Positions 24,391 through 31,951 of a DNA stretch of 64,000 nt are shown piece after piece. The notes beneath the pieces are model-generated. The model was not told the DNA's origin, made no database searches, and saw only the letters and a list, made by a program, of their open reading frames with translations. The stretch covers positions 248,001 through 312,000 of the forward strand of contig NZ_JBITMQ010000001.1 of NCBI RefSeq assembly GCF_044466355.1, given 5' to 3'. Position numbers and translations under genes: made by a program. Origin of the DNA: Actinophytocola sp044466355 (GTDB lineage Bacteria > Actinomycetota > Actinomycetes > Mycobacteriales > Pseudonocardiaceae). The stretch's first letter is position 1. Every line of letters begins with the position of its first letter.

Positions 24391-24831
24391 TCACCCGCGT
24401 CCGCGCACGGAGGTCGTGTCGCTCGTCAGCGGGCGGCCGTCCCCTGCCGTGGGGACGACCCGCGGTACGACCGTGCCCTCGTCGTCGACCAGGACCGAAT
24501 GGGGTTCGTCCGCGTCGAAGGCGTGCCGCTCGCCCCACTGGCGGAGTGTCACGAGCACGGGGAACAGGTCCTTGCCCGCCGCGGTGAGCTCGTAGACGCG
24601 GCGCTTTCCCGACGGCGCCTCCACCTGGCTGATCAGGCCGTGGGCGACGAGCTTGCGCAGCCGGTCGGCGAGGATGTTGCGGGCGATGCCGGTGCGCTGC
24701 TGGAAGTCGGTGAACGAGCGCGCCCCGTCCATCGCGTCGCGGACGATCAGCAGGCTCCACCGGTCGCCGATCACGTCGACCGCCCGCGCGACCGGGCAGT
24801 TCGGGTCCGTCCACGTGAGGCTCAGTCCCAC
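24391..24831 (-). CDS. HxlR-family regulator
   Basis: About 146 residues with the HxlR winged helix: CPVARAVDVIGDRWSLLIV, RSFTDFQQRTGIARNILADR, LRKLVAHGLISQVEAPSGKR and the YELTAAGKDLFPVL tail. I place the start at the GTG at 24831, four bases after GGAGG; an upstream ATG at 24864 would put the repeated operator sequence inside the gene. Divergent from an MFS exporter gene with direct repeats GAGTTGC (24845-24851, 24882-24888) between, so it most likely controls that exporter in response to an effector. Confidence 0.85.
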   Translation of the reverse strand: MGLSLTWTDPNCPVARAVDVIGDRWSLLIVRDAMDGARSFTDFQQRTGIARNILADRLRKLVAHGLISQVEAPSGKRRVYELTAAGKDLFPVLVTLRQWGERHAFDADEPHSVLVDDEGTVVPRVVPTAGDGRPLTSDTTSVRGRG

Positions 24832-24915
24832 CACGCCTCCAAATGAGTTGCGTAACGAAACCATTTTGCCCTACCGTCAAAGAGTTGCAATTTGAAACCA
24901 AATGCGGAGGTCGCG

Positions 24916-26094
24916 GTGGGCCGTGGGACGAGGTTCCTGCTGGCGGTGGTGTGCGGGGTGGCGGTCGCCGGTGTCTACGCCGGGCAGCCCGTGCTGGCGG
25001 CGATGGGGCGCGACCTCGGCGTGCCCGCTGACTCGGTCGGCTGGTTCGTGGCCGCCGGGCAGCTCGGTTACCTCGCCGGGCTGGTGCTGTTGGTGCCGCT
25101 CGGCGACATGCTCGACCGCGCGCGCCTGATCGCCGCGCACCTGGGACTGGTCGCGGCGGGGCTGGCGGCCACCGCGGCCGCGCCGGTCGCCTGGGTGGCG
25201 TTCGGAGGTCTCGCCGTCGCGGGCGTGTTCGCGGTGGTGGTGCAGACCGCGGTCGCGTACGCGGCGTCGCTCTCCTCACCCGGCGAGCGTGGCCGCGACC
25301 TGGGTGTCGTCACCTCGGGCGTGGTGGTCGGCATCCTCGGCGCCCGGGTCGTGACCGGAAGCCTGGCGGACCTGTGGGGCTGGCGCAGTGGCTACGTCGC
25401 CCTGGCGGTCCTCGCCGCCCTGCTGTGCGTGCTCAGCCTCGTCGTGCTACCCGCGGACGTCCGCGCGGGCACCGAACGGTACGGGCAGGTCATCCGATCC
25501 CTGGGCGGGTTGTTCACCCGGCCGGTGTTCCTCCGCCGCGGGCTGGTCGCCTTCTTCCTCTTCGCCTCCTTCGGCACCCTCTGGAGCGGTCTGGCGCTCC
25601 CTCTCTCCGGTGCGCCGTGGCACCTGAGCGAAACGCAGATCGGACTGTTCGGCATCGCCGGGCTCGCCGGTGCGCTGAGCGCCGCCCGCGCAGGCCGCTG
25701 GGCCGACGCCGGGCACGCGCGCCGGGTCACCGGTGTCGCACTCCTGCTCCTGCTCGGGTCCTGGTTCGCGACGGGACAGCTCGGCTGGTCACTGCTGCCA
25801 CTGGTCCTCGGCGTGGTCGTGCTCGACTTCGCGGTCCAGGTCGTGCACGTCGGCAACCAGCACGTCCTCACCGCCGTGTACGCCGACCGCACCAGCAGCA
25901 CCATCGGCGGCTACATGGTCTTCTACTCCCTCGGGTCCGCGTTCGGCGCCACCGCGACCACCGCGCTGTTCGACGCCGCGGGCTGGACCGGCTCCACCGT
26001 CCTCGGCGCGGCACTCGCCCACTGCGCCCTCGCCGCCTGGGCACTCAATGACCGCGCGACCGACCGCGCCGGTCAGTACGTCCGCACCCGCTGA
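24916..26094 (+). CDS. MFS transporter (YnfM/AraJ-like drug exporter type)
   Basis: 392 residues with twelve hydrophobic segments. Motif A appears as LVPLGDMLDRARLI after helix 2, and helix 5 carries GVVVGILGARVVTGSLAD. It resembles drug/sugar efflux MFS members. The GTG at 24916 has GGAGG with a five-base spacer; a TTG at 24892 is upstream but lies in the operator region. Divergent from HxlR, suggesting inducible export. Its 3' end overlaps the convergent deacetylase gene by 22 bases. Confidence 0.9.
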   Translation: MGRGTRFLLAVVCGVAVAGVYAGQPVLAAMGRDLGVPADSVGWFVAAGQLGYLAGLVLLVPLGDMLDRARLIAAHLGLVAAGLAATAAAPVAWVAFGGLAVAGVFAVVVQTAVAYAASLSSPGERGRDLGVVTSGVVVGILGARVVTGSLADLWGWRSGYVALAVLAALLCVLSLVVLPADVRAGTERYGQVIRSLGGLFTRPVFLRRGLVAFFLFASFGTLWSGLALPLSGAPWHLSETQIGLFGIAGLAGALSAARAGRWADAGHARRVTGVALLLLLGSWFATGQLGWSLLPLVLGVVVLDFAVQVVHVGNQHVLTAVYADRTSSTIGGYMVFYSLGSAFGATATTALFDAAGWTGSTVLGAALAHCALAAWALNDRATDRAGQYVRTR

Positions 26095-27125
26095 GCGAAC
26101 TTGGCCGCCGGGTTCCCGGCCGCGGCCGCCGGGAACGAGATGTGGTTCGGGTCGCCGTCCGACGTGTACCGGGTCGCCGGGGCCGCCGCCAGTTTGTCCA
26201 GCCACACCGTCGAGCAGAACGCGGCGTCCGCGCCGGTGGCGTCCTGGGAACGGATGCGTGGGATCGCCGCCGGGGCGAAGTCAGCCGCGTACGGGGACGG
26301 GGCCGGGTTGGCGCCCACCAGGAACGCGCCCCGGTACCGGTACTCCGCCGCGCCGACGGTGCCACGCAGTGCGAGGCCGGGCTCGTCCGGCGTCGCGCCG
26401 AAGGGGTACGCGAGCGTGGCGGGGGAGAGGCCCGTGCGGCGGATCTCCTGGTCCTGGGTGAGGATCTCCCGCCGCACCTCGTCTGATGTCGCTTCGCCGA
26501 GGTTCACGTGCGTCGCGGTGTGGTTGCCGACCTCCATGCCGTGCTCGGCCAGCCACGGCAACGTCCGCGACCCACCCGGGTCCCCGAAGGGGTCGGCGTT
26601 GACGAAGAAGGTCGCCACCGGCCGGAACTCCGGGTGCTCCGCCGCCACCGCCAGCATGATCGACACCGCGGTGCCCGCCGCGGGCCGGCCGGCCGCGTCG
26701 AGCGAGAACTGGCTCGGGTCACCGTCGTCGAACGTCAGCACCACCGGGTGGGCGCCCGCGGGGAGGTCGAGGTCGCCGTCGACGTAGTCCGCCGCGGTGA
26801 CCGGGACGTAGTCCTCCCGTACCAACCGGACGAGTTCGGCGCGGAACGCGTCGGGGGTCCGGTCGTACACGGTCTTCGGCGCCGTGGTGATCCGGTGGTA
26901 CATGAGCACCGGCACCGTGCCGAGCTCGTTCGCGTCGACGGCGGCCGGGTCGACCGCGCTCGGTGTGGACGTGCCGGTCGGCGATGTGGCCGGGGCGGGT
27001 GCGTTCGAGACCGGGGCGCGCATGTGCTGGCTGGACGGTCGTGGCGACGGCGCGATGGTGCACGCGGCCGTCGCCAGAAGCGCGGCGACGAGCGCGACCG
27101 TGGTCGTGCGTGGTGCGGACACCAC
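26073..27125 (-). CDS. Secreted polysaccharide deacetylase lipoprotein
   Basis: 350 residues. A lipoprotein signal (LVAALLATAACT, Cys22) is followed by a Pro/Thr linker and a NodB domain (about 70-345): VPVLMYHRIT, VVLTFDDGDPSQF with catalytic Asp133 and metal Asp134, VGNHTATHVNL with the two metal-binding histidines, and LAYPFGATPDE. Such enzymes remove acetyl groups from peptidoglycan or chitin-like sugars at the cell surface. It is divergent from a secreted putative glycoside hydrolase, consistent with joint envelope-glycan processing. Confidence 0.9.
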   Translation of the reverse strand: MVSAPRTTTVALVAALLATAACTIAPSPRPSSQHMRAPVSNAPAPATSPTGTSTPSAVDPAAVDANELGTVPVLMYHRITTAPKTVYDRTPDAFRAELVRLVREDYVPVTAADYVDGDLDLPAGAHPVVLTFDDGDPSQFSLDAAGRPAAGTAVSIMLAVAAEHPEFRPVATFFVNADPFGDPGGSRTLPWLAEHGMEVGNHTATHVNLGEATSDEVRREILTQDQEIRRTGLSPATLAYPFGATPDEPGLALRGTVGAAEYRYRGAFLVGANPAPSPYAADFAPAAIPRIRSQDATGADAAFCSTVWLDKLAAAPATRYTSDGDPNHISFPAAAAGNPAAKFAQRVRTY

Positions 27126-27255
27126 TCAACCATCGAGCTGTTTTCCTTGCGGCGCAACGCAAAGAGAGCACGATCAGGTGATAACAGGTTAGCCCTGACG
27201 CGGGCGGGCATGCCCAGCGCGGTGTGCGTGTCTGCTGGAGTGGGGAGAGTGTGGC

Positions 27256-28827
27256 ATGACGGTTCGATGGCGACGGGGCCGGGTTGTCGCGTTGGTGGGC
27301 GCGTGCGTGTTCGCCGCGTCGGCGGTGGTCGCCGTCCCCGTCCTGCGGGACCTGGCAGGCGGTCTGGCCTTCACGGGTGTCGCGCAGGACGTGGCGGTCA
27401 CTCCTGACGGGCTGGCGGAACTCGGTGTCACCGCGTCGTCGGAGGCGGACCTGTCCGGGGTGTCCGTGTTCGTGGACGGCGAACCCGTCCCGGTCCGCAG
27501 GAGCGGGAACCGGCTGGTCCTCACGGACACCGACCTGAACGACGGTACCCACACGCTCACCGCGCGCCGGGCGCGCTGGCTGCTGCCGGACGACGAGGTC
27601 ACGCGCACGATCACGGTCGACGGCACGCCACCGCGCCTGACCGTCGACGAGACGGCGGTGACGGACCTCCGCGCGCGGTTCACCCTGAAAGGCAGGGCGG
27701 TCGGCGCGACCGCGGTGACCGTCGACCACCGCCCCGCCGACCTCGACGACGACGGCACCTTCGCCGTCTCCATGCCGTCCGTGCCCACGACCGTGCACGT
27801 CGTCGCACGCGACGAGGCCGGGAACAACAGCGCGCGGGAACACGCGGTCGCCGTCCGGCACCCGGGCATGCGGGCGGTGCACATGTCCGCGCTGGGCTGG
27901 TCGTCACGGGCCCTGCGAGAACCGGTGCTCGCGATGGCCGCCGACGGGCGCATCGACACCGTGCAGCTCGACATCAAGGACGAGGCCGGTGAGATCGGCT
28001 ACCGGTCGCGGATCCCGCTGGCGCGACGGATCGGCGCCACCCGCGACCACTACGACGCGAAGGCCGTCGTCGACCAGCTGCACGCGGCCGGCATCCGCGT
28101 GGTCGGCAGGCTCGTCGCGTTCCGCGATCCCATCCTGGCCCAGGCGTCCTGGCGGGCCGGTGAGAAGAACCGCGTCCTGCAGACCACCGGCGGACAGCCC
28201 TGGTCCGGCTCCTACGGCGAGTACGCGTTCACGAACTTCGCCGACCCCGAGGTGGTCGACTACAACGTGGCACTCGCCGAGGAGGCCGCGGAGCTGGGCT
28301 TCGACGACATCCTGTACGACTACGTGCGCAGGCCGGAGGGCGCGTTGTCCCGGATGCGGATCCCGGGGCTGCGGGGCACCCCGGAGCAGGCGATCGTGGC
28401 GTTCCTCGCCAAGACCCGCGCCGCGGTGCGTGGCCACGGCACGTTCCTGGGCGCCTCGGTGTTCGGCATCGCCGCCCAACGTCCCACGGCGATCGCCCAG
28501 GACATCCCGGCGATGGCGAAGCACGTGGACTACGTGTCTCCGATGGTCTACCCGTCCCACTGGGGGCCCGGCGAGTACGGCGTCGCGCATCCGGAGAAAC
28601 AGCCGTACGACATCACGGCCCGATCGGTCGCGGCGTTCGTCCGGCAGGTCCGCGGCACCGACGCGCAGGTGATCCCGTGGCTCCAGGCGTTCAGCCTGGC
28701 CCACCCGTACGGCACGGCCGAGGTGGTGGCACAGGTCCGCGCCGCCGCGAAGGCCGGTGCGTCGTCGTTCCTGCTCTGGGACCCCGCGTGCCGGTACACG
28801 CCCGCCGCGCCTCCACCGAGGGGCTGA
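27256..28827 (+). CDS. Putative glycoside hydrolase (DUF4015-type), membrane-anchored or secreted
   Basis: 523 residues. An N-terminal signal anchor (residues 9-28) is followed by beta-rich regions (about 40-205, with VSVFVDGEPVPVRR and a second Ig-like DGTPPRLTVDETAVT). A TIM-barrel-like domain follows (about 215-515): MRAVHMSALGW, IDTVQLDIKDEAGEIGY, DDILYDYVRRPEG and VDYVSPMVYPSHWGPGEYG. The DIKDE and YDYVRRPEG motifs are characteristic of the putative glycosyl hydrolase DUF4015 family, whose substrate is unknown. GGGGAG precedes the ATG. Divergent from the deacetylase. Confidence 0.82.
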   Translation: MTVRWRRGRVVALVGACVFAASAVVAVPVLRDLAGGLAFTGVAQDVAVTPDGLAELGVTASSEADLSGVSVFVDGEPVPVRRSGNRLVLTDTDLNDGTHTLTARRARWLLPDDEVTRTITVDGTPPRLTVDETAVTDLRARFTLKGRAVGATAVTVDHRPADLDDDGTFAVSMPSVPTTVHVVARDEAGNNSAREHAVAVRHPGMRAVHMSALGWSSRALREPVLAMAADGRIDTVQLDIKDEAGEIGYRSRIPLARRIGATRDHYDAKAVVDQLHAAGIRVVGRLVAFRDPILAQASWRAGEKNRVLQTTGGQPWSGSYGEYAFTNFADPEVVDYNVALAEEAAELGFDDILYDYVRRPEGALSRMRIPGLRGTPEQAIVAFLAKTRAAVRGHGTFLGASVFGIAAQRPTAIAQDIPAMAKHVDYVSPMVYPSHWGPGEYGVAHPEKQPYDITARSVAAFVRQVRGTDAQVIPWLQAFSLAHPYGTAEVVAQVRAAAKAGASSFLLWDPACRYTPAAPPPRG

Positions 28828-29139
28828 ACCTCGTCAGCCACGGCGGCGAAACCCGCCGACGGCAAAAGGATCCGACCGCCGCCCGCTATACCACCCGGGA
28901 TTTCCGAACCACTTCCGGGGGCTCAGAAGTGCACTAAACCACCCATACAGGTGACGAAGTCGCTCCGCTGCGTACATGAATCGGCATCCAGTGACATGAA
29001 AAAGAAATCAACGAAGGATAACAACACCCAGAAGCATTGCCGAAGTGGAATGACGTAACGCCGTCGCGCTAGTGTCGCATCCGGTCGAAAGCAAGATCGA
29101 CCTGAAAATTGATCGCGCAATCAAACGAGGGAATTTTCG
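28828..29139 (+). promoter_or_regulatory. AT-richer 312-bp leader of the chaplin-like genes
   Basis: This gap is clearly more AT-rich than its surroundings. A weak hairpin (CGGCGG/CCGCCG, 28841-28858) follows the hydrolase gene. CGTAAC at 29054-29059 resembles the -35 element of BldN-type developmental sigma factors in chaplin promoters, but the expected -10 position (CGCATC, 29076-29081) fits poorly. GAGGGA before the ATG at 29140 is the ribosome site. No gene seen. Confidence 0.35.
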
Positions 29140-29499
29140 ATGTTGAAGAAGGCAGCTTTCGTAGTGGCCGGTGCGGCCGCCGGGATGATGATGATGAGCG
29201 GGTTCGCCGCCGCGGAAGGGTCGGGCGACCCGGACTGGGGCCACGGCCACGGCGGCGGCAACGACCAGATCGGTCTGGTCAACCTCAACAACCTGGACCT
29301 GCTGCACAACGTGAACGCCGCCGTGGGCGTGTGTGACAACAACGTCAACGTCCTCGGCATCCAGGTGCCGATCGAGAACGCCCTGAACGGTGTCGGCGTG
29401 CCGATCCTGTCGCCCGGCGAGCACGACGCCGAGGCCGCCTCGCCGTACAACTGCGCGTCGGCGAGCCTGAACGACGGCGGTTCCATCCAGGACAACTGA
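29140..29499 (+). CDS. Chaplin/rodlin-like small secreted protein 1
   Basis: 119 residues. Signal peptide MLKKAAFVVAGAAAGMMMM with cleavage near GFAAAEG. The mature part has a His/Gly-rich start (WGHGHGGGND), then GLVNLNNLDLLHNVN, VGVCDNNVNVLGIQVP and a second cysteine in SPYNCASA. The CDNNVNVLG motif with two cysteines recalls the chaplin CGNSVNVVG core, and the MLKK opening is like rodlins. These proteins coat aerial hyphae and spores. The relationship is by motif only, so the name is provisional. A paralog follows 68 bp downstream. Confidence 0.65.
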   Translation: MLKKAAFVVAGAAAGMMMMSGFAAAEGSGDPDWGHGHGGGNDQIGLVNLNNLDLLHNVNAAVGVCDNNVNVLGIQVPIENALNGVGVPILSPGEHDAEAASPYNCASASLNDGGSIQDN

Positions 29500-29567
29500 C
29501 GCTTCGGCGTCGGGGTTCTCCCCGTCGGCAGAGCAATCTGCCGCCCACCAACGAGAGGTAAGTCTTC

Positions 29568-29918
29568 GTGTTGAAAAAGCTCATCGTCGGCGCCGCCGCC
29601 GTCGCCGCCGGTGTCATCCCCTTCAGCGGCGTCGCGGCAGCCGACAGCGGCCTGCCCTTCGCGAACGACCGTGACGGCGACGGCGAAGTCGGCCTGGTCA
29701 ACCTCAACAACGTTGACGGGCTGCACAACGTCAGTGGCACGGTCGGCATCTGCGACAACAACGTCAACGTGCTCGGCGTGCAGGTTCCGGTCGAGGACGT
29801 CGGCAACGGGATCGGTGTGCCGGTGGCATCGCCCGGTGCCAGCGACGCGCAGAGCGCTGCACCGGAGAACTGTGCCGCAGTGGACGGGTCCAGCGGTGGC
29901 TCGGTCCAGGAGGGCTGA
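29568..29918 (+). CDS. Chaplin/rodlin-like small secreted protein 2
   Basis: 116 residues, paralog of the preceding gene: signal peptide with MLKKLIVGAAAVAAG, then GLVNLNNVDGLHNVS, VGICDNNVNVLGVQVPVEDV and NCAAVDGSSGGSVQEG. The two cysteines are in equivalent positions, which suggests one disulfide loop as in chaplins. The N-terminal mature segment is acidic instead of His-rich, so the two copies have diverged there. GTG start with AGAGG upstream; same operon or tandem promoters. A strong terminator follows. Confidence 0.65.
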   Translation: MLKKLIVGAAAVAAGVIPFSGVAAADSGLPFANDRDGDGEVGLVNLNNVDGLHNVSGTVGICDNNVNVLGVQVPVEDVGNGIGVPVASPGASDAQSAAPENCAAVDGSSGGSVQEG

Positions 29919-29964
29919 GGCCGTTTCGGACGGCTGACGGTATAGGACCCCCTTGGGGTGGGTG

Positions 29965-29996
29965 GAGGCAGGACCGGTCACGGCTGGTCCTGCCTC
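29965..29996 (+). terminator. Hairpin terminator after chaplin-like pair
   Basis: GAGGCAGGACC (29965-29975) and GGTCCTGCCTC (29986-29996) make a perfect 11-bp stem with a 10-base loop. Confidence 0.7.
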
Positions 29997-30032
29997 GTCG
30001 GTTGAAGCGAAGTGAGAGACGAAGGAAGCCTT

Positions 30033-30773
30033 GTGCCAAAGGACGTTCTCGATGGCTTCACGCCGTCGTTCCCCACCCGGTTCCGTGGCTACGACCGCGA
30101 TGCCGTCGACCACGAGGTGCGCGAGCTGCGCAGCGCGCTCCGCTACGCACACGAGGAGCGCGACCGTGCGGTGACACGGGCGCTCGCGCTCGAGACGACC
30201 GGTGGTCAGGACACCGCGTCGGCGTCCACCACGGTGCAGTGGCTGATCGACAGCGCGGAACAGGACGCCGCACGCATCCGTGCCGAGGCGGAGGAAGCCG
30301 CCCAGCAGTTCACCGAGCAGGCGGAGGATCAACTGCGCCGGAGGGTGGAACTGGTGGAGGAGGCACAGCGCGAGGCCGACACGTGCCGGGCGCTGGCCGC
30401 CGAGGAAGCACGGCAGATCGTCCACGACGCGTTGGACAAGGCGAGCGCCTTGCTCCGCGGTCTGCAGGAGAGCGAGGCGTCGCTGCGGGAGATGTTCGGC
30501 AGCGGCGGGCTGCACCACCGTATGCCACCACCGCGCCGGTCCGATGAGCAACAGTGGGGTCAGCACGCCACGGCGCCGTTGCCTGCGCCGGAATCGGTCG
30601 AGCGCCCGGGCCAGCACGCCGCGGCACCGCTGCCCTCGCCGGAGCCGCTGTCGGACCCCGTGGTGGAACCTCTGCCGGCACCTCTGTCGGCACCGCCCAC
30701 GCCCGCCGCGGCGGGCGTGCCGCAGCACGTGCCCGCGGTGCCGCCGGTCGGCCCGGAGCCGCTGCGGCCCTGA
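30033..30773 (+). CDS. DivIVA-domain coiled-coil protein
   Basis: 246 residues. The N-terminal DivIVA/Wag31 lipid-binding segment is recognisable in FTPSFPTRFRGYDRDAVDHE, followed by a long coiled coil (about 30-160, rich in Glu/Ala/Arg, e.g. AEQDAARIRAEAEEAAQQ) and a Pro/Ala-rich disordered tail with the duplicated segment QHAxAPLPxPE. DivIVA proteins mark curved membranes and poles and guide tip growth. This copy is much shorter in its coil than canonical Wag31 and has a different tail, so it is a paralog with perhaps a septal or developmental role. I choose the GTG at 30033, which has AAGGA upstream. Confidence 0.8.
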   Translation: MPKDVLDGFTPSFPTRFRGYDRDAVDHEVRELRSALRYAHEERDRAVTRALALETTGGQDTASASTTVQWLIDSAEQDAARIRAEAEEAAQQFTEQAEDQLRRRVELVEEAQREADTCRALAAEEARQIVHDALDKASALLRGLQESEASLREMFGSGGLHHRMPPPRRSDEQQWGQHATAPLPAPESVERPGQHAAAPLPSPEPLSDPVVEPLPAPLSAPPTPAAAGVPQHVPAVPPVGPEPLRP

Positions 30774-30997
30774 GCGCCGCTGTCTGAAGTCGCCGTCCCG
30801 CGATCATCGTCTGAAGGTTATCGACCCGCGGTACGAAATTCGCGGTAGAGTATATTTCCCTGCAAGGAAGCCTCGGTAAAACAGCCTGCCGGGCGTTCGA
30901 ACCGTCAAACCACCCGTCCGCCGGGTTGTGACCAGGGACGGGAAACCTGACCTGTCACAAACCACGAGAACTCGAGCGATTTTCGGGTTGGGCTCGG

Positions 30998-31570
30998 ATG
31001 AGGACCGTGAGGACGAGCGCTCCAGTGAACTGGGAGCAGATCTACACCGAGTATCGCCCTGCGTTGATCGAAGTGGCGGCGCGTTGTCTGGGGCGGCGAG
31101 CCGACCGCGAGGCATCGGACATCGTCAACGAGGTGTTCGTCGAGGTGCTCAGCAACCCGCCCGCGGACGAGCCCGACTGGCGGGCGTTCCTGATCGACCT
31201 GATCACCAGCATGAGCGTGGCCGAGTGCGATCTTCCCGCCACCGCCGTCGACGACGACCACACGGAGCGCGAGTCCGACGAGGACACGGCCGCGATCGCC
31301 GTGCGCCGGGTCGCCGCATGCGAGATGCGGCACCGCATCCTGCGGGTGATGGGCTACATGACCGAGCGACAGCGGGAGATCACCCGGCTCCGCCTGTTCG
31401 AAGGGATGAGCGTGGGCGAGATCGCCGCCGCGATGAACACGTCGTCGTCCAACATCTCGCAGATCGTGATCCGGTGCCTGACGAAGCTGCAGCCGGTGCT
31501 CACCCAGTTCGACACCCTGGACCAGCACGACCTCGAGCAGGTCCGCCCGCCCCGCAGGCCCATCCACTAA
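30998..31570 (+). CDS. Sigma-factor-like protein (sigma-70 region 4)
   Basis: 190 residues. The C-terminal third contains a clear region-4 helix-turn-helix: MTERQREITRLRLFEGMSVG and EIAAAMNTSSSNISQIVIR. The N-terminal half (QIYTEYRPALIEVAARCLGR and ASDIVNEVFVEVLSNPP) keeps the helix pattern of sigma region 2 in a degenerate form, with an acidic linker (DDDHTERESDEDTA). It could be an atypical ECF sigma factor or a sigma-like regulator. No anti-sigma gene is adjacent; the neighbouring genes are on the opposite strand. The 224 bp upstream include direct copies of CGCGGTA (30826 and 30842 regions) but no assignable promoter. Confidence 0.75.
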   Translation: MRTVRTSAPVNWEQIYTEYRPALIEVAARCLGRRADREASDIVNEVFVEVLSNPPADEPDWRAFLIDLITSMSVAECDLPATAVDDDHTERESDEDTAAIAVRRVAACEMRHRILRVMGYMTERQREITRLRLFEGMSVGEIAAAMNTSSSNISQIVIRCLTKLQPVLTQFDTLDQHDLEQVRPPRRPIH

Positions 31571-31884
31571 CCGCGGCAGTCACACGACGGGGTCCGCAGC
31601 AGAGCGCAGGTCGAGGAGTGGCGTTCCGCGATCTCACGGCGGAGCCGCGCCGCGCGGTGGGTGTCCGCTTCGAGTAAGCCGAGGCGGACACTCGCCACGA
31701 CCGTTTGGATCGCGGTCGTCGTGCCGAGGATCTCCGCCGCGCGGGCGAGGCGCATCGAGACCGCGCTCATGCTGATGTCGAGCCGCCGGGCGATCTGCTT
31801 CGTCCGCAGGCCGTCGGCCAGCAGGCGCACGACCGCCAGCTCCTTGTCCGAGAGAAGTGTCTGCGGGATGAGCGTGTGTGTCAT
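31567..31884 (-). CDS. LuxR-type HTH solo with cysteine-tipped tail
   Basis: 105 residues. The LuxR helix-turn-helix fills the first two-thirds: LLSDKELAVVRLLADGLRTK, QIARRLDISMSAVSMRLARA. There is no receiver or autoinducer domain. The tail ends STCALLRTPSCDCRG, with three cysteines in the last 13 residues, possibly a metal or redox switch. GGAGGAAAC is an excellent ribosome site for the ATG at 31884. It lies downstream of a His/Asp-rich secreted protein on the same strand, separated by a hairpin, and overlaps the convergent sigma-like gene by four bases. Confidence 0.8.
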   Translation of the reverse strand: MTHTLIPQTLLSDKELAVVRLLADGLRTKQIARRLDISMSAVSMRLARAAEILGTTTAIQTVVASVRLGLLEADTHRAARLRREIAERHSSTCALLRTPSCDCRG

Positions 31885-31902
31885 GTTTCCTCCAATGGGG
31901 AA

Positions 31903-31934
31903 GGCGCCGACTCCGGGGGCACGGAGTCGGCGCC
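31903..31934 (-). terminator. Strong hairpin between His-rich gene and LuxR solo
   Basis: GGCGCCGACTCCG (31903-31915) and CGGAGTCGGCGCC (31922-31934) form a perfect 13-bp stem with a 6-base loop. It follows the His-rich gene and precedes the LuxR solo start by 18 bp, so it is a terminator or an attenuator lowering LuxR expression. Confidence 0.7.
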
Positions 31935-31951
31935 GGGCCTCACTTTTCTTG

